Shown here in pieces: positions 1 to 9,688 of a DNA stretch of 64,000 bases (within the stretch, counting starts at the first letter, position 1; each line of letters opens with the position of its first letter). Location of the stretch: assembly GCF_004345565.1 (NCBI RefSeq), contig NZ_SLWA01000009.1, positions 186,001 through 250,000 on the forward strand, read 5' to 3'. This DNA is from Flavobacterium circumlabens (GTDB taxonomy: Bacteria; Bacteroidota; Bacteroidia; Flavobacteriales; Flavobacteriaceae). The position numbers and the translations under genes were made by a program. Under the pieces are notes generated by a model. That model worked only from the letters and a program-made list of their open reading frames with translations, was not told where the DNA came from and made no database searches.

Positions 1-252
1 GAAGATTTAGCCGATAAATTAGGAGTTTCGAGAGTACAATTGTATCGAAAAGTAAAGGCTATTATCGGAATCAATATTAGCGACCATATTAATAATGTTA
101 AATTAGAGAAAGCAGCAGAACTTTTGAAGTCAAATGAAATGAATATTTCAGAGATTGCATACTCTCTTGGATTCTCTTCTCCAAACTATTTTTCTACAGC
201 TTTTAAGAATAAATTTGGAATTTCACCAAAGGAATACAAATCTTCCAATTAA
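1..252 (+). CDS. AraC-type DNA-binding C-terminus of a regulator (5' end outside window)
   Basis: The frame is open from base 1, so the gene begins upstream of the window; the first in-frame TTG at 40 is not a real start. The 83 visible residues form an AraC/XylS double helix-turn-helix: a first helix pair around VSRVQLYRKVKAI and a second around EIAYSLGFSSPNYFSTAFK, ending in FGISPKEY. The same layout ends the two complete hybrid two-component regulators (HTCS) elsewhere in this window, so this is probably the end of a third HTCS. It lies directly upstream of, and parallel to, the fructan operon. In Bacteroides an HTCS that senses fructose controls the equivalent locus, so the same role is inferred here. 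A stand-alone AraC regulator cannot be excluded. Confidence 0.85.
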   Translation, partial: EDLADKLGVSRVQLYRKVKAIIGINISDHINNVKLEKAAELLKSNEMNISEIAYSLGFSSPNYFSTAFKNKFGISPKEYKSSN

Positions 253-257
253 TATAA

Positions 258-294
258 GTTCAAAGTGGATACAAATTAAGTATCAATTTTGAAC
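258..294. promoter_or_regulatory. Imperfect dyad between regulator and fructan operon
   Basis: GTTCAAA (258-264) and GATAC (268-272) pair with GTATC (280-284) and TTTGAAC (288-294) around a 7-base loop, leaving three unpaired bases on each side. It sits 5 bases after the regulator stop codon. No T-run follows, so it is a poor intrinsic terminator; it may be an mRNA 3' end structure or a regulator site. The rest of the 253-482 gap is AT-rich with no convincing TAnnTTTG promoter. Confidence 0.4.
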
Positions 295-482
295 CTAATG
301 TAACAAAATCGAAACTACATGGTTTTCGTAAATAAATTTTAAATTGTATAAAGGCTTGTAAACAAAGGCTTTGCGGTTAAACTGCCAATACTTCAATTAT
401 TATAGAATTAAATTGTAACATCATTAAAAATAAGTTGTTTTTTTTGCGGATATCTTAGCGATAAGTTTTTAATACATCTACA

Positions 483-1841
483 ATGAACAAGATATTGATT
501 TGGTCTGTTACTGCTGCACTGGCAGGTTTTCTATTCGGTTTTGATACCGTAGTTATTTCTGGAGCTGATAAACAATTACAGCTTTTATGGCATTCATCTG
601 ATGCTTTTCATGGATCTGTTGTTATGGCAATGGCACTTTGGGGAACTGTTGTGGGGGCCATTTTTGGAGGAATTCCAACCAATAAAATTGGTCGTAAAAA
701 AACACTGTTCTGGATTGGGATTTTATATCTTATTTCTGCGATAGGTGCAGCTTTTGCAAATGATCCATTTGTTTTTGCCGCTTTCAGATTTATTGGTGGT
801 TTAGGAGTTGGTGCTTCAACCATTGCTGCTCCGGCTTATGTTTCTGAAATTGCTCCGGCAGATAAACGCGGACGATTAGTAGCTTTGTATCAGTTTAATA
901 TTGTACTGGGAATTTTAATAGCTTTTATATCCAATTACTTTTTAAAAGATATCGGAGTAAATGCCTGGCGTTGGATGGTAGGAGTTCAGGCAATCCCCTC
1001 TTTTATATATATTCTTTTTATACTTACTATTCCCGAAAGCCCAAGATGGTTATTGTCTAAAAACAGAGATGAAGAAGCACGTAAAGTGTTATTCAAAATT
1101 GATCCATCTGCAGACCTTAAAGACATCATGGATGATTCCAGAGAAAATGGCGTTACCAAACATGAAAACATCTTCATGAAAAAATACCGTTTTCCGTTAA
1201 TGTTGGCTTTTTTAATTGCATTTTTCAATCAGTTTTCCGGGATCAATGCCTTTTTGTATTATGCACCCAGAATTTTTGAAGAAGCAGGTTTAGGGCAAAA
1301 CACCGCTTTATTAAGCAGCATCGGCATCGGGATTACGAATCTTATCTTTACTTTAATCGGAGTCGCATTAATTGACAAATTAGGAAGAAAGTTGTTAATG
1401 TACATTGGTTCTGTTGGATATATTATTTCTTTAGGATTGGTCTCGGCTTCGTTTTATTTTAATTGGGGAGGATTATCAGTACCAATTTTCCTTTTTTTAT
1501 TTATTGCTTCACATGCTATTGGCCAGGGAGCCGTTATCTGGGTTTTCATCTCAGAAATTTTCCCAAATCATATTCGTGCTTCGGGACAAGCTTTTGGAAG
1601 TTCAGTACATTGGGTTTTGGCAGCGATTATTCCATCCTTAATTCCGATGTTATTCTCAGAAATTGGACCAGAAGTAGTCTTCTTAATTTTTACTTTGATG
1701 ATGGTGCTGCAATTGCTGTTTGTCATTTTTATGATGCCGGAAACTAAAGGGATTTCTTTAGAAGTATTAAGCGAAAATCTAACCAAAAAAAATATCAAAA
1801 AAAATGAAATCAAAGAAACATCTACCGCTGGCATTTTATAG
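483..1841 (+). CDS. MFS sugar porter, probable fructose uptake
   Basis: 452-residue inner-membrane transporter of the sugar porter branch of the major facilitator superfamily, with about 12 hydrophobic segments. Family signatures visible: NKIGRKK (67-73) in the loop after helix 2, PESPRWLL (184-191) at the end of the N-half, QFSGINAFLYY (250-260) in the substrate helix, DKLGRK (298-303), and PETKG near the C-terminus. First gene of the fructan operon; its last 38 bases overlap the next gene, which suggests translational coupling. In the Bacteroides fructan PUL an MFS protein carries fructose from periplasm to cytoplasm, and the fructokinase at the end of this operon fits that use. Glucose or another hexose is possible from sequence alone. 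Confidence 0.85.
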   Translation: MNKILIWSVTAALAGFLFGFDTVVISGADKQLQLLWHSSDAFHGSVVMAMALWGTVVGAIFGGIPTNKIGRKKTLFWIGILYLISAIGAAFANDPFVFAAFRFIGGLGVGASTIAAPAYVSEIAPADKRGRLVALYQFNIVLGILIAFISNYFLKDIGVNAWRWMVGVQAIPSFIYILFILTIPESPRWLLSKNRDEEARKVLFKIDPSADLKDIMDDSRENGVTKHENIFMKKYRFPLMLAFLIAFFNQFSGINAFLYYAPRIFEEAGLGQNTALLSSIGIGITNLIFTLIGVALIDKLGRKLLMYIGSVGYIISLGLVSASFYFNWGGLSVPIFLFLFIASHAIGQGAVIWVFISEIFPNHIRASGQAFGSSVHWVLAAIIPSLIPMLFSEIGPEVVFLIFTLMMVLQLLFVIFMMPETKGISLEVLSENLTKKNIKKNEIKETSTAGIL

Positions 1842-3411
1842 TGCTATACTACTATCGATAGCAGGTTGTAAACCATATTCAGCTGTTGCACAAAATACTT
1901 CTGTTTCAGTTTCAGCTTCTTCAGAGGAGCAAATGTACCGTCCTAACTTTCATTTTACACCAAAAAAAGGCTGGATGAATGATCCTAACGGAATGTTCTA
2001 CGCTGACGGATATTACCATTTATTTTACCAGTACTATCCTGAAAAAAGTGTTTGGGGACCAATGCATTGGGGACATGCCATTAGTAAAGATTTAATTAAA
2101 TGGGAGGAGCAGCCAATTGCGCTATATCCTGACAAAGACAAATATATTTTTTCAGGAAGTGCTGTTGTAGACAGATATAATACTTCAGGTTTAGCAACCG
2201 GAAAAAAGGCTCCCATTGTAGCAATTTATACGCTGCATGATATGACAAAAGAAAAAGAAGGTAAAATTGATGTGGAGCAGCAGGATATTGCCTATTCGAA
2301 TAACAACGGTTTTACATGGCAGAAATTTGAGGAAGGAAATCCTGTCGTGAAAAACCCCGGAATTCGTGATTTTCGTGATCCAAAAGTGACTTGGGATGAA
2401 ACCCATAAACAATGGATAATGGTTTTAGCGGCACAAGATCGTGCTCAGTTTTATACCTCTGAAAATCTTAAAAAATGGGAATACTTATCTGAGTTTGGAA
2501 AAAATATTGGCGCCCATGGAGGGGTTTGGGAGTGCCCGTATTTCTTTCAGATAAAAGTTGAAGGAACCAACGAAACCAAATGGGTTTTAATTCAGAATTT
2601 AAATCCCGGCGGAGCTAATGGAGGTTCAGGAACGCAATATTTTATAGGAGATTTTGATGGAAAGACTTTTACACTCGATATAAATTTTGCAAAAAGGGTA
2701 GAAGCAGAAAAAGCAGTTTGGCTGGATTACGGAAAAGATAATTATGCCGGCGTAACCTGGAATAATATTCCGAGTGCTGACGGGCGACGATTATTTATTG
2801 GATGGATGTCCAACTGGGATTACGCGCAACAGGTACCGACGAATGCCTGGAGAAGCAGCACTACCATTGCCCGAGAAATTCAGTTAATCAAAAAAGGAGA
2901 GAACTATAGTTTGGTTAGTAATCCGGTAAAAGAAATTAATAAATATGTTTCTAAAACCATCAAAGGAAAAAGTGTAAAAGGAAAAGGAAAAATTTCAATT
3001 CCGGAAGCAGGAAAAATTGATTTAACTCAGGCAATTGTCAGCTTTAATTTAAAAAACTTAAAACAGGACACGTACAATTTTACACTTGCAAACGCAGTCG
3101 GTGAATCTTTGACTTTTGGCATCAATAATTCAGATCATTATTTATTTGTGGATCGTTCGAAATCAGGAAAAAATGATTTCTCAGAAAAGTTCGCTTCCAC
3201 AATTACCAAAGCAGCTTTAGAAGGAAATCAAAAAGAAGGTGTTTTTAAAATCATTTTAGACAAAACATCTATTGAAATATTTTACAACAATGGCGAAAAA
3301 GTAATCACGGAAATCTTTTTCTCAAACCAGCCATTTACCTCTCTGTCCGTTTCTTCAAACGAGGGAATTGAATTGAGTAACCTCGTAATTAACCAATTAA
3401 ATATAAACTAA
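1804..3411 (+). CDS. GH32 fructan beta-fructosidase, lipoprotein
   Basis: 535 residues. A lipoprotein signal peptide ends in LSIAGC (lipid-bearing Cys22), which supports the ATG at 1804 although it overlaps the MFS gene by 38 bases. Glycoside hydrolase family 32 catalytic signatures are complete: WMNDPNG with nucleophile Asp60, FRDP with transition-state stabiliser Asp192, and ECP with acid/base Glu243. The N-terminal part is the five-bladed propeller; from about residue 370 a beta-sandwich follows. Such enzymes release fructose from levan, inulin, fructo-oligosaccharides or sucrose. Membrane anchoring, side unknown, fits cleavage of imported oligosaccharides next to the fructose porter. Linkage preference (beta-2,1 or beta-2,6) cannot be read from sequence. 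Confidence 0.92.
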   Translation: MKSKKHLPLAFYSAILLSIAGCKPYSAVAQNTSVSVSASSEEQMYRPNFHFTPKKGWMNDPNGMFYADGYYHLFYQYYPEKSVWGPMHWGHAISKDLIKWEEQPIALYPDKDKYIFSGSAVVDRYNTSGLATGKKAPIVAIYTLHDMTKEKEGKIDVEQQDIAYSNNNGFTWQKFEEGNPVVKNPGIRDFRDPKVTWDETHKQWIMVLAAQDRAQFYTSENLKKWEYLSEFGKNIGAHGGVWECPYFFQIKVEGTNETKWVLIQNLNPGGANGGSGTQYFIGDFDGKTFTLDINFAKRVEAEKAVWLDYGKDNYAGVTWNNIPSADGRRLFIGWMSNWDYAQQVPTNAWRSSTTIAREIQLIKKGENYSLVSNPVKEINKYVSKTIKGKSVKGKGKISIPEAGKIDLTQAIVSFNLKNLKQDTYNFTLANAVGESLTFGINNSDHYLFVDRSKSGKNDFSEKFASTITKAALEGNQKEGVFKIILDKTSIEIFYNNGEKVITEIFFSNQPFTSLSVSSNEGIELSNLVINQLNIN

Positions 3412-3428
3412 CTAAAACCACTAACCTC

Positions 3429-6400
3429 ATGAAAAGTAAAATTATTTATTTTCTATTTTTCTTCTTTCCAGTGCTGATGATGACAGCGCAGGAAAGTGGA
3501 ATTAAAGGAACCGTAATTTCGTCAGATGACGGAATGCCGCTTCCGGGAGCAACCGTACTGATTTCGGGTACAAATACCAATACCGTAACAGATTTTGACG
3601 GGAATTTTTCTTTCGGGACTATAAATTCAGATGCTGTAATTGTTGTTTCTTTTATCGGATATGCACCACAATCCATTTCCGTAAAAGGGCAAAAAACAGT
3701 AAGTGTAACTTTAAAAGTAGACAACAATCAACTAAATGAAGTTGTCGTAACAGGATATTCCAAACAAAAGAAAACAGATATTACCGGAGCGGTTGCTGTT
3801 GTAAACATGAAGGAAGTCATGAAACAGACCGAACCAAACCCAATTAAAGCGTTGCAGGGAAGGGTAGCAGGGGTGAAAGTTTCGTCTGACGGATCTCCGA
3901 GCGGGGCAAATACAAAAGTGATAATTCGTGGTGTAGGAACTTTAAACAACACAGATCCTTTGTATGTAATTGACGGAATGCCGACTAAATCAGGAATGCA
4001 TGAACTAAACCCGAATGATATTGAAACCATTCAGGTTTTAAAAGATGCTTCTTCGGCGAGTATTTATGGTTCCCGAGCTTCAAACGGAGTAATTATCATT
4101 ACGACCAAAAAAGGAAAAGAAGGTAAAATGAGAATCAATTTTAGCACTTATACGTCTTTTTCTGATTATTCGAGAAAGCTTGAGGTGTTAAATGCCAATC
4201 AGTTTGGGCAGGCTTTATGGCAGGCCAATATCAACGACGGAATAAATCCGAATAACAATAATTTGCGTTACCAGTTTGACTGGTCTGTGAATAATAACAA
4301 ACCACAATTAAACAAAGTTTTGGTTCCTGAATATCTAGATGCGAATCAAACGCTGAAAGCATCGAATACCGACTGGTACGATGCAATTTCGCAAACCGGA
4401 ATCGCAAAGTCGTATGATTTATCCGTTTCTAATGCATCAGACAAAGGAAGCTACGTTTTTTCTCTGGGATATTATCGAAATGAGGGAGTTGTAAAAACAA
4501 CCGATTTTGAAAGAATTTCTGCCCGTATGAATAGTTCTTATAAGTATTTTGGCGGTAAATTGGTTATTGGGGAAAACTTTAGTTTCAATCGTACCAACGA
4601 AGTTACAGACCCCGGAGTTTTAGATCCGGCACTCCGTGCTTTGCCAATTATTCCGGTACATACGGTTGACGGAAAAGGATGGGGAGGACCAGTTGGCGGA
4701 ATGAATGACAGACAAAATCCGGTACGACTTTTAGAATATAACAAAGACAATAAATATGATTATTTACGTCTTTTCGGAAATATGTCTGCAGATTTAGAGC
4801 TTATCAAAAACCTTCATATCAAAAGCAGTTTTGGTATCGATTACGGGTTTTATAAAAAGCGTACGCTGCAAAGAAGTTACCAGTCCGGTTATTTGCAAAA
4901 CGATCAGACATCAATTACAATGGATCAGTCCGTAAGTGATAAATGGACCTGGACCAATACGGCTATTTATAGTTTGAATTTCGGAAAAAGCAATTTGAAT
5001 TTAATGGCCGGAACCGAGATGTATAAAGATACTTTTGAGAATACAACTTTACGCAAAAATGACTTTTTGATCGAAACGCCTGACTATATGTATCCTGATG
5101 CGGGAACAGGAGAATCGTTTACAAGCGGAACTTCAACAGTATATTCACTGCTGTCCTATTTTGGAAAAGCAGATTATGAGTTCGATAATCGTTACTTGCT
5201 TTCCGCTACAATCCGTCGTGATGGTTCGTCTCGTTTTGGAAAAAACAATCAATTTGGAACCTTCCCTGCAGTTTCGGCGGGATGGAGAATTTCTAATGAA
5301 AATTTCATTAAAAATAGTGCACCCGTTTTTTCTGATCTAAAATTAAGAGCAGGATGGGGACAGACCGGAAATCAGGAAATCAGCAATAAAGCTGTTTACA
5401 GTTTGTACCTGGCCAGTTATGCAGGAGGAAGCCCGACCTGGGCAACATCTTACGGAACTGCTTATGATATTGCAGGAAACGGAAACGGTTTGCTTCCTTC
5501 TGGTTTCATCGCGACCCAATCCGGAAATGATGATTTGAAATGGGAAACCACGACTCAAACCAACATTGGACTGGATTTCGGATTATTCAAGCAAAAATTA
5601 AGCGGTTCTGTTGATTATTATATCAAGAATACAGAAGATATTCTGGTTTTACCGCCTTATTTAGCAGTAATTGGAGAGGGTGGAGATCGCTGGGTAAACG
5701 GAGCATCGATGGAAAATAAAGGATGGGAAGTAACTCTGGGATATCACGATGAAACATCATTTGGATTGAAATATGATATCTCCGGAAATATTTCCGCAAA
5801 CAAAAATAAGATTACAAAATTACCGGATGAAGTAATAAATAATTATGGAGGAGACGGACTAAACGATAATATTCTGGGACGTCCAATTAACTCTATGTAC
5901 GGTTACGTTGCTGATGGTTTATTTAAAACTCAGGAAGAAGTAGATAATTCGCCTATTCAGGAAGGAAAAGGCCTTGGGCGTATTCGTTACAAAGATTTAA
6001 ACGGAGACGGAGTGATTACTCCGGATCTTAAAGATCGTACCTGGATAGGAAATCCAAATCCGGGATTGACTTACGGATTTAATTTAGGCTTGGGATATAA
6101 AAATTGGGATTTCACTACTTTCTGGGAAGGAGTAAGCGATGTTGACGTGATTAACAATACCAAATATCAAACCGATTTCTGGAGTGTTGATGACATAGGG
6201 TCAAACAAAGGAACACGATTATTAAATGCCTGGTCTGTAGATAATCCAAATTCGACTATTCCGGCTTTAACAACAGTTGATAGCAATGGAGAGTCAAGAT
6301 TCTCCACTTATTATGTAGAAAATGGTAATTATCTTAAGCTGCGTGTTTTGCAATTTGGATACAGTTTGCCAAAAGATTTATTGAAAAAAATCAATCTTGA

Positions 6401-6539
6401 AAGCTTTAGATTATACATCAGCGGACAAAATTTATTGATTATTGATGCTAAGAGTTTCACAGGCGTTGATCCTGAGAATGCAGGTTTTGGATATCCGCAG
6501 CCAACCACTTTCACGGCTGGTCTTAATTTTACTTTATAA
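3429..6539 (+). CDS. SusC-like TonB-dependent outer membrane transporter (fructan PUL)
   Basis: 1036 residues. A signal peptide ends near MMTAQ. It is followed by a carboxypeptidase-D-regulatory-like domain (about 24-100, with the DFDGNFSF motif), a plug domain beginning around LNEVVVTGY with IRGVGTLNNTDPLYVIDG, and a long beta-barrel ending in a hydrophobic strand, FTAGLNFTL. This is the SusC/RagA architecture: a barrel that imports oligosaccharides using energy from TonB, with its SusD partner as lid. It starts 17 bases after the GH32 gene and 21 bases before susD, inside one operon. The substrate, fructan oligosaccharide, is inferred only from the neighbouring GH32 enzymes and fructokinase. 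Confidence 0.95.
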   Translation: MKSKIIYFLFFFFPVLMMTAQESGIKGTVISSDDGMPLPGATVLISGTNTNTVTDFDGNFSFGTINSDAVIVVSFIGYAPQSISVKGQKTVSVTLKVDNNQLNEVVVTGYSKQKKTDITGAVAVVNMKEVMKQTEPNPIKALQGRVAGVKVSSDGSPSGANTKVIIRGVGTLNNTDPLYVIDGMPTKSGMHELNPNDIETIQVLKDASSASIYGSRASNGVIIITTKKGKEGKMRINFSTYTSFSDYSRKLEVLNANQFGQALWQANINDGINPNNNNLRYQFDWSVNNNKPQLNKVLVPEYLDANQTLKASNTDWYDAISQTGIAKSYDLSVSNASDKGSYVFSLGYYRNEGVVKTTDFERISARMNSSYKYFGGKLVIGENFSFNRTNEVTDPGVLDPALRALPIIPVHTVDGKGWGGPVGGMNDRQNPVRLLEYNKDNKYDYLRLFGNMSADLELIKNLHIKSSFGIDYGFYKKRTLQRSYQSGYLQNDQTSITMDQSVSDKWTWTNTAIYSLNFGKSNLNLMAGTEMYKDTFENTTLRKNDFLIETPDYMYPDAGTGESFTSGTSTVYSLLSYFGKADYEFDNRYLLSATIRRDGSSRFGKNNQFGTFPAVSAGWRISNENFIKNSAPVFSDLKLRAGWGQTGNQEISNKAVYSLYLASYAGGSPTWATSYGTAYDIAGNGNGLLPSGFIATQSGNDDLKWETTTQTNIGLDFGLFKQKLSGSVDYYIKNTEDILVLPPYLAVIGEGGDRWVNGASMENKGWEVTLGYHDETSFGLKYDISGNISANKNKITKLPDEVINNYGGDGLNDNILGRPINSMYGYVADGLFKTQEEVDNSPIQEGKGLGRIRYKDLNGDGVITPDLKDRTWIGNPNPGLTYGFNLGLGYKNWDFTTFWEGVSDVDVINNTKYQTDFWSVDDIGSNKGTRLLNAWSVDNPNSTIPALTTVDSNGESRFSTYYVENGNYLKLRVLQFGYSLPKDLLKKINLESFRLYISGQNLLIIDAKSFTGVDPENAGFGYPQPTTFTAGLNFTL

Positions 6540-6560
6540 TAAAAGCTTAAATCAAAAAAC

Positions 6561-8252
6561 ATGAAAAAAATACTATATATAACAGCATTTTTAGTGATGG
6601 GAATATTGGGTTCCTGTTCTGATTTTCTGGAAAATGATCCGCGTGGTGTGTTGTCTGAAGAAGATATTGTAACACCACAATCGGTAGAAGGATTTATGAA
6701 CGCAGCTTATGCTCAGTTGGGCAATGATCATTATGATTCACCTTATAGTTTGTGGCCATTTGGAAATGTTCGTTCTGATGATGCTTACAAAGGAGGCAGC
6801 GGAACAAATGATATTCAGGATTTTCACTTTTTTGAAGTTTCTAATAATATCAGACCGGATTTCGGAGAATTAGATTCTTTTTGGTACATCAGTTATGTGG
6901 GGGTTTCAAGGGCGAATAAAGCTTTGAAAGCATTAGAACAAATTTCGGAAGCCGATTATCCGCTAAAGAAAACACGTATGGCCGAGATGCGTTTTTTAAG
7001 AGGACATTTTTACTTTATGCTGAAAATTATGTTCAGGAACGTTCCTTACATCACAGAAGACATTCCGGTAGAAGCGTATAAGACGATCTCAAATAAAGCA
7101 CTTTCAAACGAAGAACTTTGGAATAAAATTGCTGGAGATTTTCAGGCTGCCGCCGATGCTTTACCGGAAACTCAGCCACAGATTGGGCGTGCTACTCAAA
7201 AAGCAGCTTATGCTTATCTGGCTAAAACCCGTTTGTATCAGGCCTATACACAAGATGATACTTATAAAGTAACAGGAATCAACCAGCAGCATTTACAGGA
7301 AGTAATTGCCGCGACAGACAAAGTAATCGGAAAAGCAAGCCTGGAACCTGATTTTGCGAATAACTTTTTGCCGGGAACTTTTGAAAACGGAGCTGAATCG
7401 ATTTTCTCCATTCAATTTTCAGATAATGATGGAACTTTATACGGAAGATTAAATTTTTCGGATGTCCTGTCAACTCCTCAGGGTTTGGGATGCTGCGATT
7501 TTCATAAACCAAGCCAAAATTTAGTAAATGCTTTTAAAACGGGTGCAAATGGTCTTCCGGAATTTGACACCTATAACAATCAGGATTTTGACTATAAAAA
7601 TATTGATGCCAATACCGTTGATCCAAGATTGTATCACACGGTTGCCATGCCGGGTTTGCCTTATAAATATGATCCCGAATTTTTATATGTTGAAGCCTGG
7701 GTAAGATCTCCGGGAACATACGGCTATTTTGCTTCATTAAAAGAAAACGTGGCGCCAAACTGTAGCTGTGTGGTAAATATTGATCCGTTTTACGGGAATT
7801 CAAAAAATAGAATCCAGATTCGTTATGCTAATGTGATTTTAATGCGTGCCGAAGCCCTGATTGAACTAGGAAGACAATCAGAAGCTTTACCATTAATCAA
7901 TCAGATTAGAGAACGTGCGGCTCAGAGTACAGGACGACTTCCGTATGTAAATAATTTTAAAATTAATACTTATGTTGACGGCGTTAATTGCAACTGGACA
8001 CAGGATTTTGCCCGTAAAGCGATGCGTTTTGAGCGCCGTTTAGAATTGGCTATGGAAGGAAATCGTTTCTTTGATTTAGTTCGTTGGGGGGTTACAGATG
8101 AGGTAATGAATGATTTTTATGCGGGAGAAAAAACAAAACGCACCTATTATCAGGATGCCTTTTTCGATGCGCATAAGGAAGAATATTGCCCGATTCCTTT
8201 GAAACAAATTAATTTCAGTCAGGGATTATACAAACAAAACCCGGGTTATTAA
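6561..8252 (+). CDS. SusD-like surface nutrient-binding lipoprotein (fructan PUL)
   Basis: 563 residues. The lipoprotein signal ends at LGSC (Cys19), followed by SDFLENDP, a typical SusD/RagB opening. The body shows family features: the RFLRGHFYFML-type helix, ANVILMRAEALIELGR, and near the C-terminus RRLELAMEGNRFFDLVRWG. SusD proteins cap the SusC barrel at the cell surface and hand over glycan chains. It is paired with the preceding susC, and the next lipoprotein gene follows after 19 bases. Ligand inferred from context as levan or inulin fragments. Confidence 0.95.
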   Translation: MKKILYITAFLVMGILGSCSDFLENDPRGVLSEEDIVTPQSVEGFMNAAYAQLGNDHYDSPYSLWPFGNVRSDDAYKGGSGTNDIQDFHFFEVSNNIRPDFGELDSFWYISYVGVSRANKALKALEQISEADYPLKKTRMAEMRFLRGHFYFMLKIMFRNVPYITEDIPVEAYKTISNKALSNEELWNKIAGDFQAAADALPETQPQIGRATQKAAYAYLAKTRLYQAYTQDDTYKVTGINQQHLQEVIAATDKVIGKASLEPDFANNFLPGTFENGAESIFSIQFSDNDGTLYGRLNFSDVLSTPQGLGCCDFHKPSQNLVNAFKTGANGLPEFDTYNNQDFDYKNIDANTVDPRLYHTVAMPGLPYKYDPEFLYVEAWVRSPGTYGYFASLKENVAPNCSCVVNIDPFYGNSKNRIQIRYANVILMRAEALIELGRQSEALPLINQIRERAAQSTGRLPYVNNFKINTYVDGVNCNWTQDFARKAMRFERRLELAMEGNRFFDLVRWGVTDEVMNDFYAGEKTKRTYYQDAFFDAHKEEYCPIPLKQINFSQGLYKQNPGY

Positions 8253-8271
8253 TCTATTTAAGAACAGCAAC

Positions 8272-9669
8272 ATGAGAAAATTTATATATAAAAATTGGAC
8301 CGGAGTGTCTTTGATACTGGCAATGTTTTTTATGGTTACCGCCTGTGAAAACAGTTTTGAGAGTGGTGGTTTTGATGTCAATTCACCGTCTAATGTAACT
8401 TCATTTAAAATAAATGGAGTTGCAGGCGAAATTGACCAGAAAACCGGAAAAATAAATGTCACGATGCCTTATGGATCAGACATCACAGCTGTAAAACCCG
8501 AAATGGTACTAGAAGAAGGCGCAACATCAAATTTAGATCTAACGGTAACGGCTAATTATTCAAATCCGGTAAAGTTTAGAGTAATTAATGGCAATTTGTA
8601 CAAAGATTATACAGTAACCACTATGGTTTTAAGTCCTATTAAGAGTTTTACCATTAACGGAGTTGCAGCAACGGTAAACGATGTAAACAGGACCATTACC
8701 CTGACATTGCCTGAGGGTACAAATTTAACAGCTTTAAAACCAATTATTCAAGTGACAGAAGGAGTTTCCATTTCACCTGCATCTGGCATGGCAATTGATT
8801 TTTCAAACCCAGTGACTTTTGTAGTAACGTCTAAAGGCAAAAGTGTGAATTATACGGCAAATGTTGGTGTTCCGGTAACTGGTTTGGTTGTTGCTTTTTT
8901 AGGAACAGCCGCAACGAGAGCTGAAATTACAAATATGGATGAAATTGCCGCTGCTGATTGGTTCTTTTCCACTTTTAGCGGAGCGAAATACATTTCATTT
9001 AACAGCATTGAAAACGGTACAGATTTAAGCGATATTGATGTCATCTGGTGGCATTTTGATTCAGCTGCTAATTTGCCGGCAATTGCTTATAAACCTGCCG
9101 TAACAGCAGCTTTAAAGGATTTTAGATCTAATGGTGGGAATTTACTTTTAACCTCTTTTGCCTCTCAGTATGTAGATGCTTTAGGAATTGTTCCTTCCGG
9201 AAAAGGACCGAATAATGTTTTTGGAGATTTTCCTCCCAACGGATTTGTAGATGGAAACTCATGGGGAATGTCTTTTGTAGGTCACGAAAGTCATCCGGTT
9301 TTCGAAGGATTGATAACTTATGAAAGCGGGAAAGCGAATCTGTTGCAAGCCGGAACTTTCAGGCTAAATCATACTGCATGGTGGTTTTTGCCGGAATGGG
9401 GAGGTTATGGTAATGGAGAAGGCTGGAGAAACCAAACCGGCGGAACCAACCTGGCTAGTGAAGCATGGGATAATAATCTCGACGGAAGAGTTACCATTGC
9501 AGAGTTTCCAAATACATCAGCTAATAAAAATGTGATCGTGATTTCGATGGGAGCTTACGATTGGTATAACGAAACCAATAGTAGCGGAGTACCTAGTCAG
9601 GCCAATGAATTTATTACCAATATTAGGCTTTTGACACAAAATAGTATCAATTATTTAGCTAAAGATTAA
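8272..9669 (+). CDS. Surface glycan-binding lipoprotein with two tandem beta-domains and a Rossmann-like C-terminal domain
   Basis: 465 residues. The lipoprotein signal ends at VTAC (Cys25). Residues of about 44-118 and 122-198 are two related repeats, each opening SFKINGVA or SFTINGVA, carrying a TLPEGT- or TMPYGS-type turn and a YSNPVKF or FSNPVTF strand. The remaining 260 residues look like an alpha/beta domain resembling class I amidotransferase or ThuA folds (VIWWHFD, GGNLLLTSFAS), probably of the DUF4960 kind; that assignment is from memory. It sits in the place of the surface glycan-binding protein of Bacteroides fructan PULs, right after susD and before a surface GH32. Levan/inulin binding is inferred; no catalytic role can be shown. 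Confidence 0.75.
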   Translation: MRKFIYKNWTGVSLILAMFFMVTACENSFESGGFDVNSPSNVTSFKINGVAGEIDQKTGKINVTMPYGSDITAVKPEMVLEEGATSNLDLTVTANYSNPVKFRVINGNLYKDYTVTTMVLSPIKSFTINGVAATVNDVNRTITLTLPEGTNLTALKPIIQVTEGVSISPASGMAIDFSNPVTFVVTSKGKSVNYTANVGVPVTGLVVAFLGTAATRAEITNMDEIAAADWFFSTFSGAKYISFNSIENGTDLSDIDVIWWHFDSAANLPAIAYKPAVTAALKDFRSNGGNLLLTSFASQYVDALGIVPSGKGPNNVFGDFPPNGFVDGNSWGMSFVGHESHPVFEGLITYESGKANLLQAGTFRLNHTAWWFLPEWGGYGNGEGWRNQTGGTNLASEAWDNNLDGRVTIAEFPNTSANKNVIVISMGAYDWYNETNSSGVPSQANEFITNIRLLTQNSINYLAKD

Positions 9670-9688
9670 TCACTCTGAAACCAGCAAA

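Noticed and set aside
40..42. TTG as start of the first AraC-type gene
   Set aside because: The frame is open from base 1 and upstream residues (EDLADKLGVSRVQ) belong to the same helix-turn-helix.
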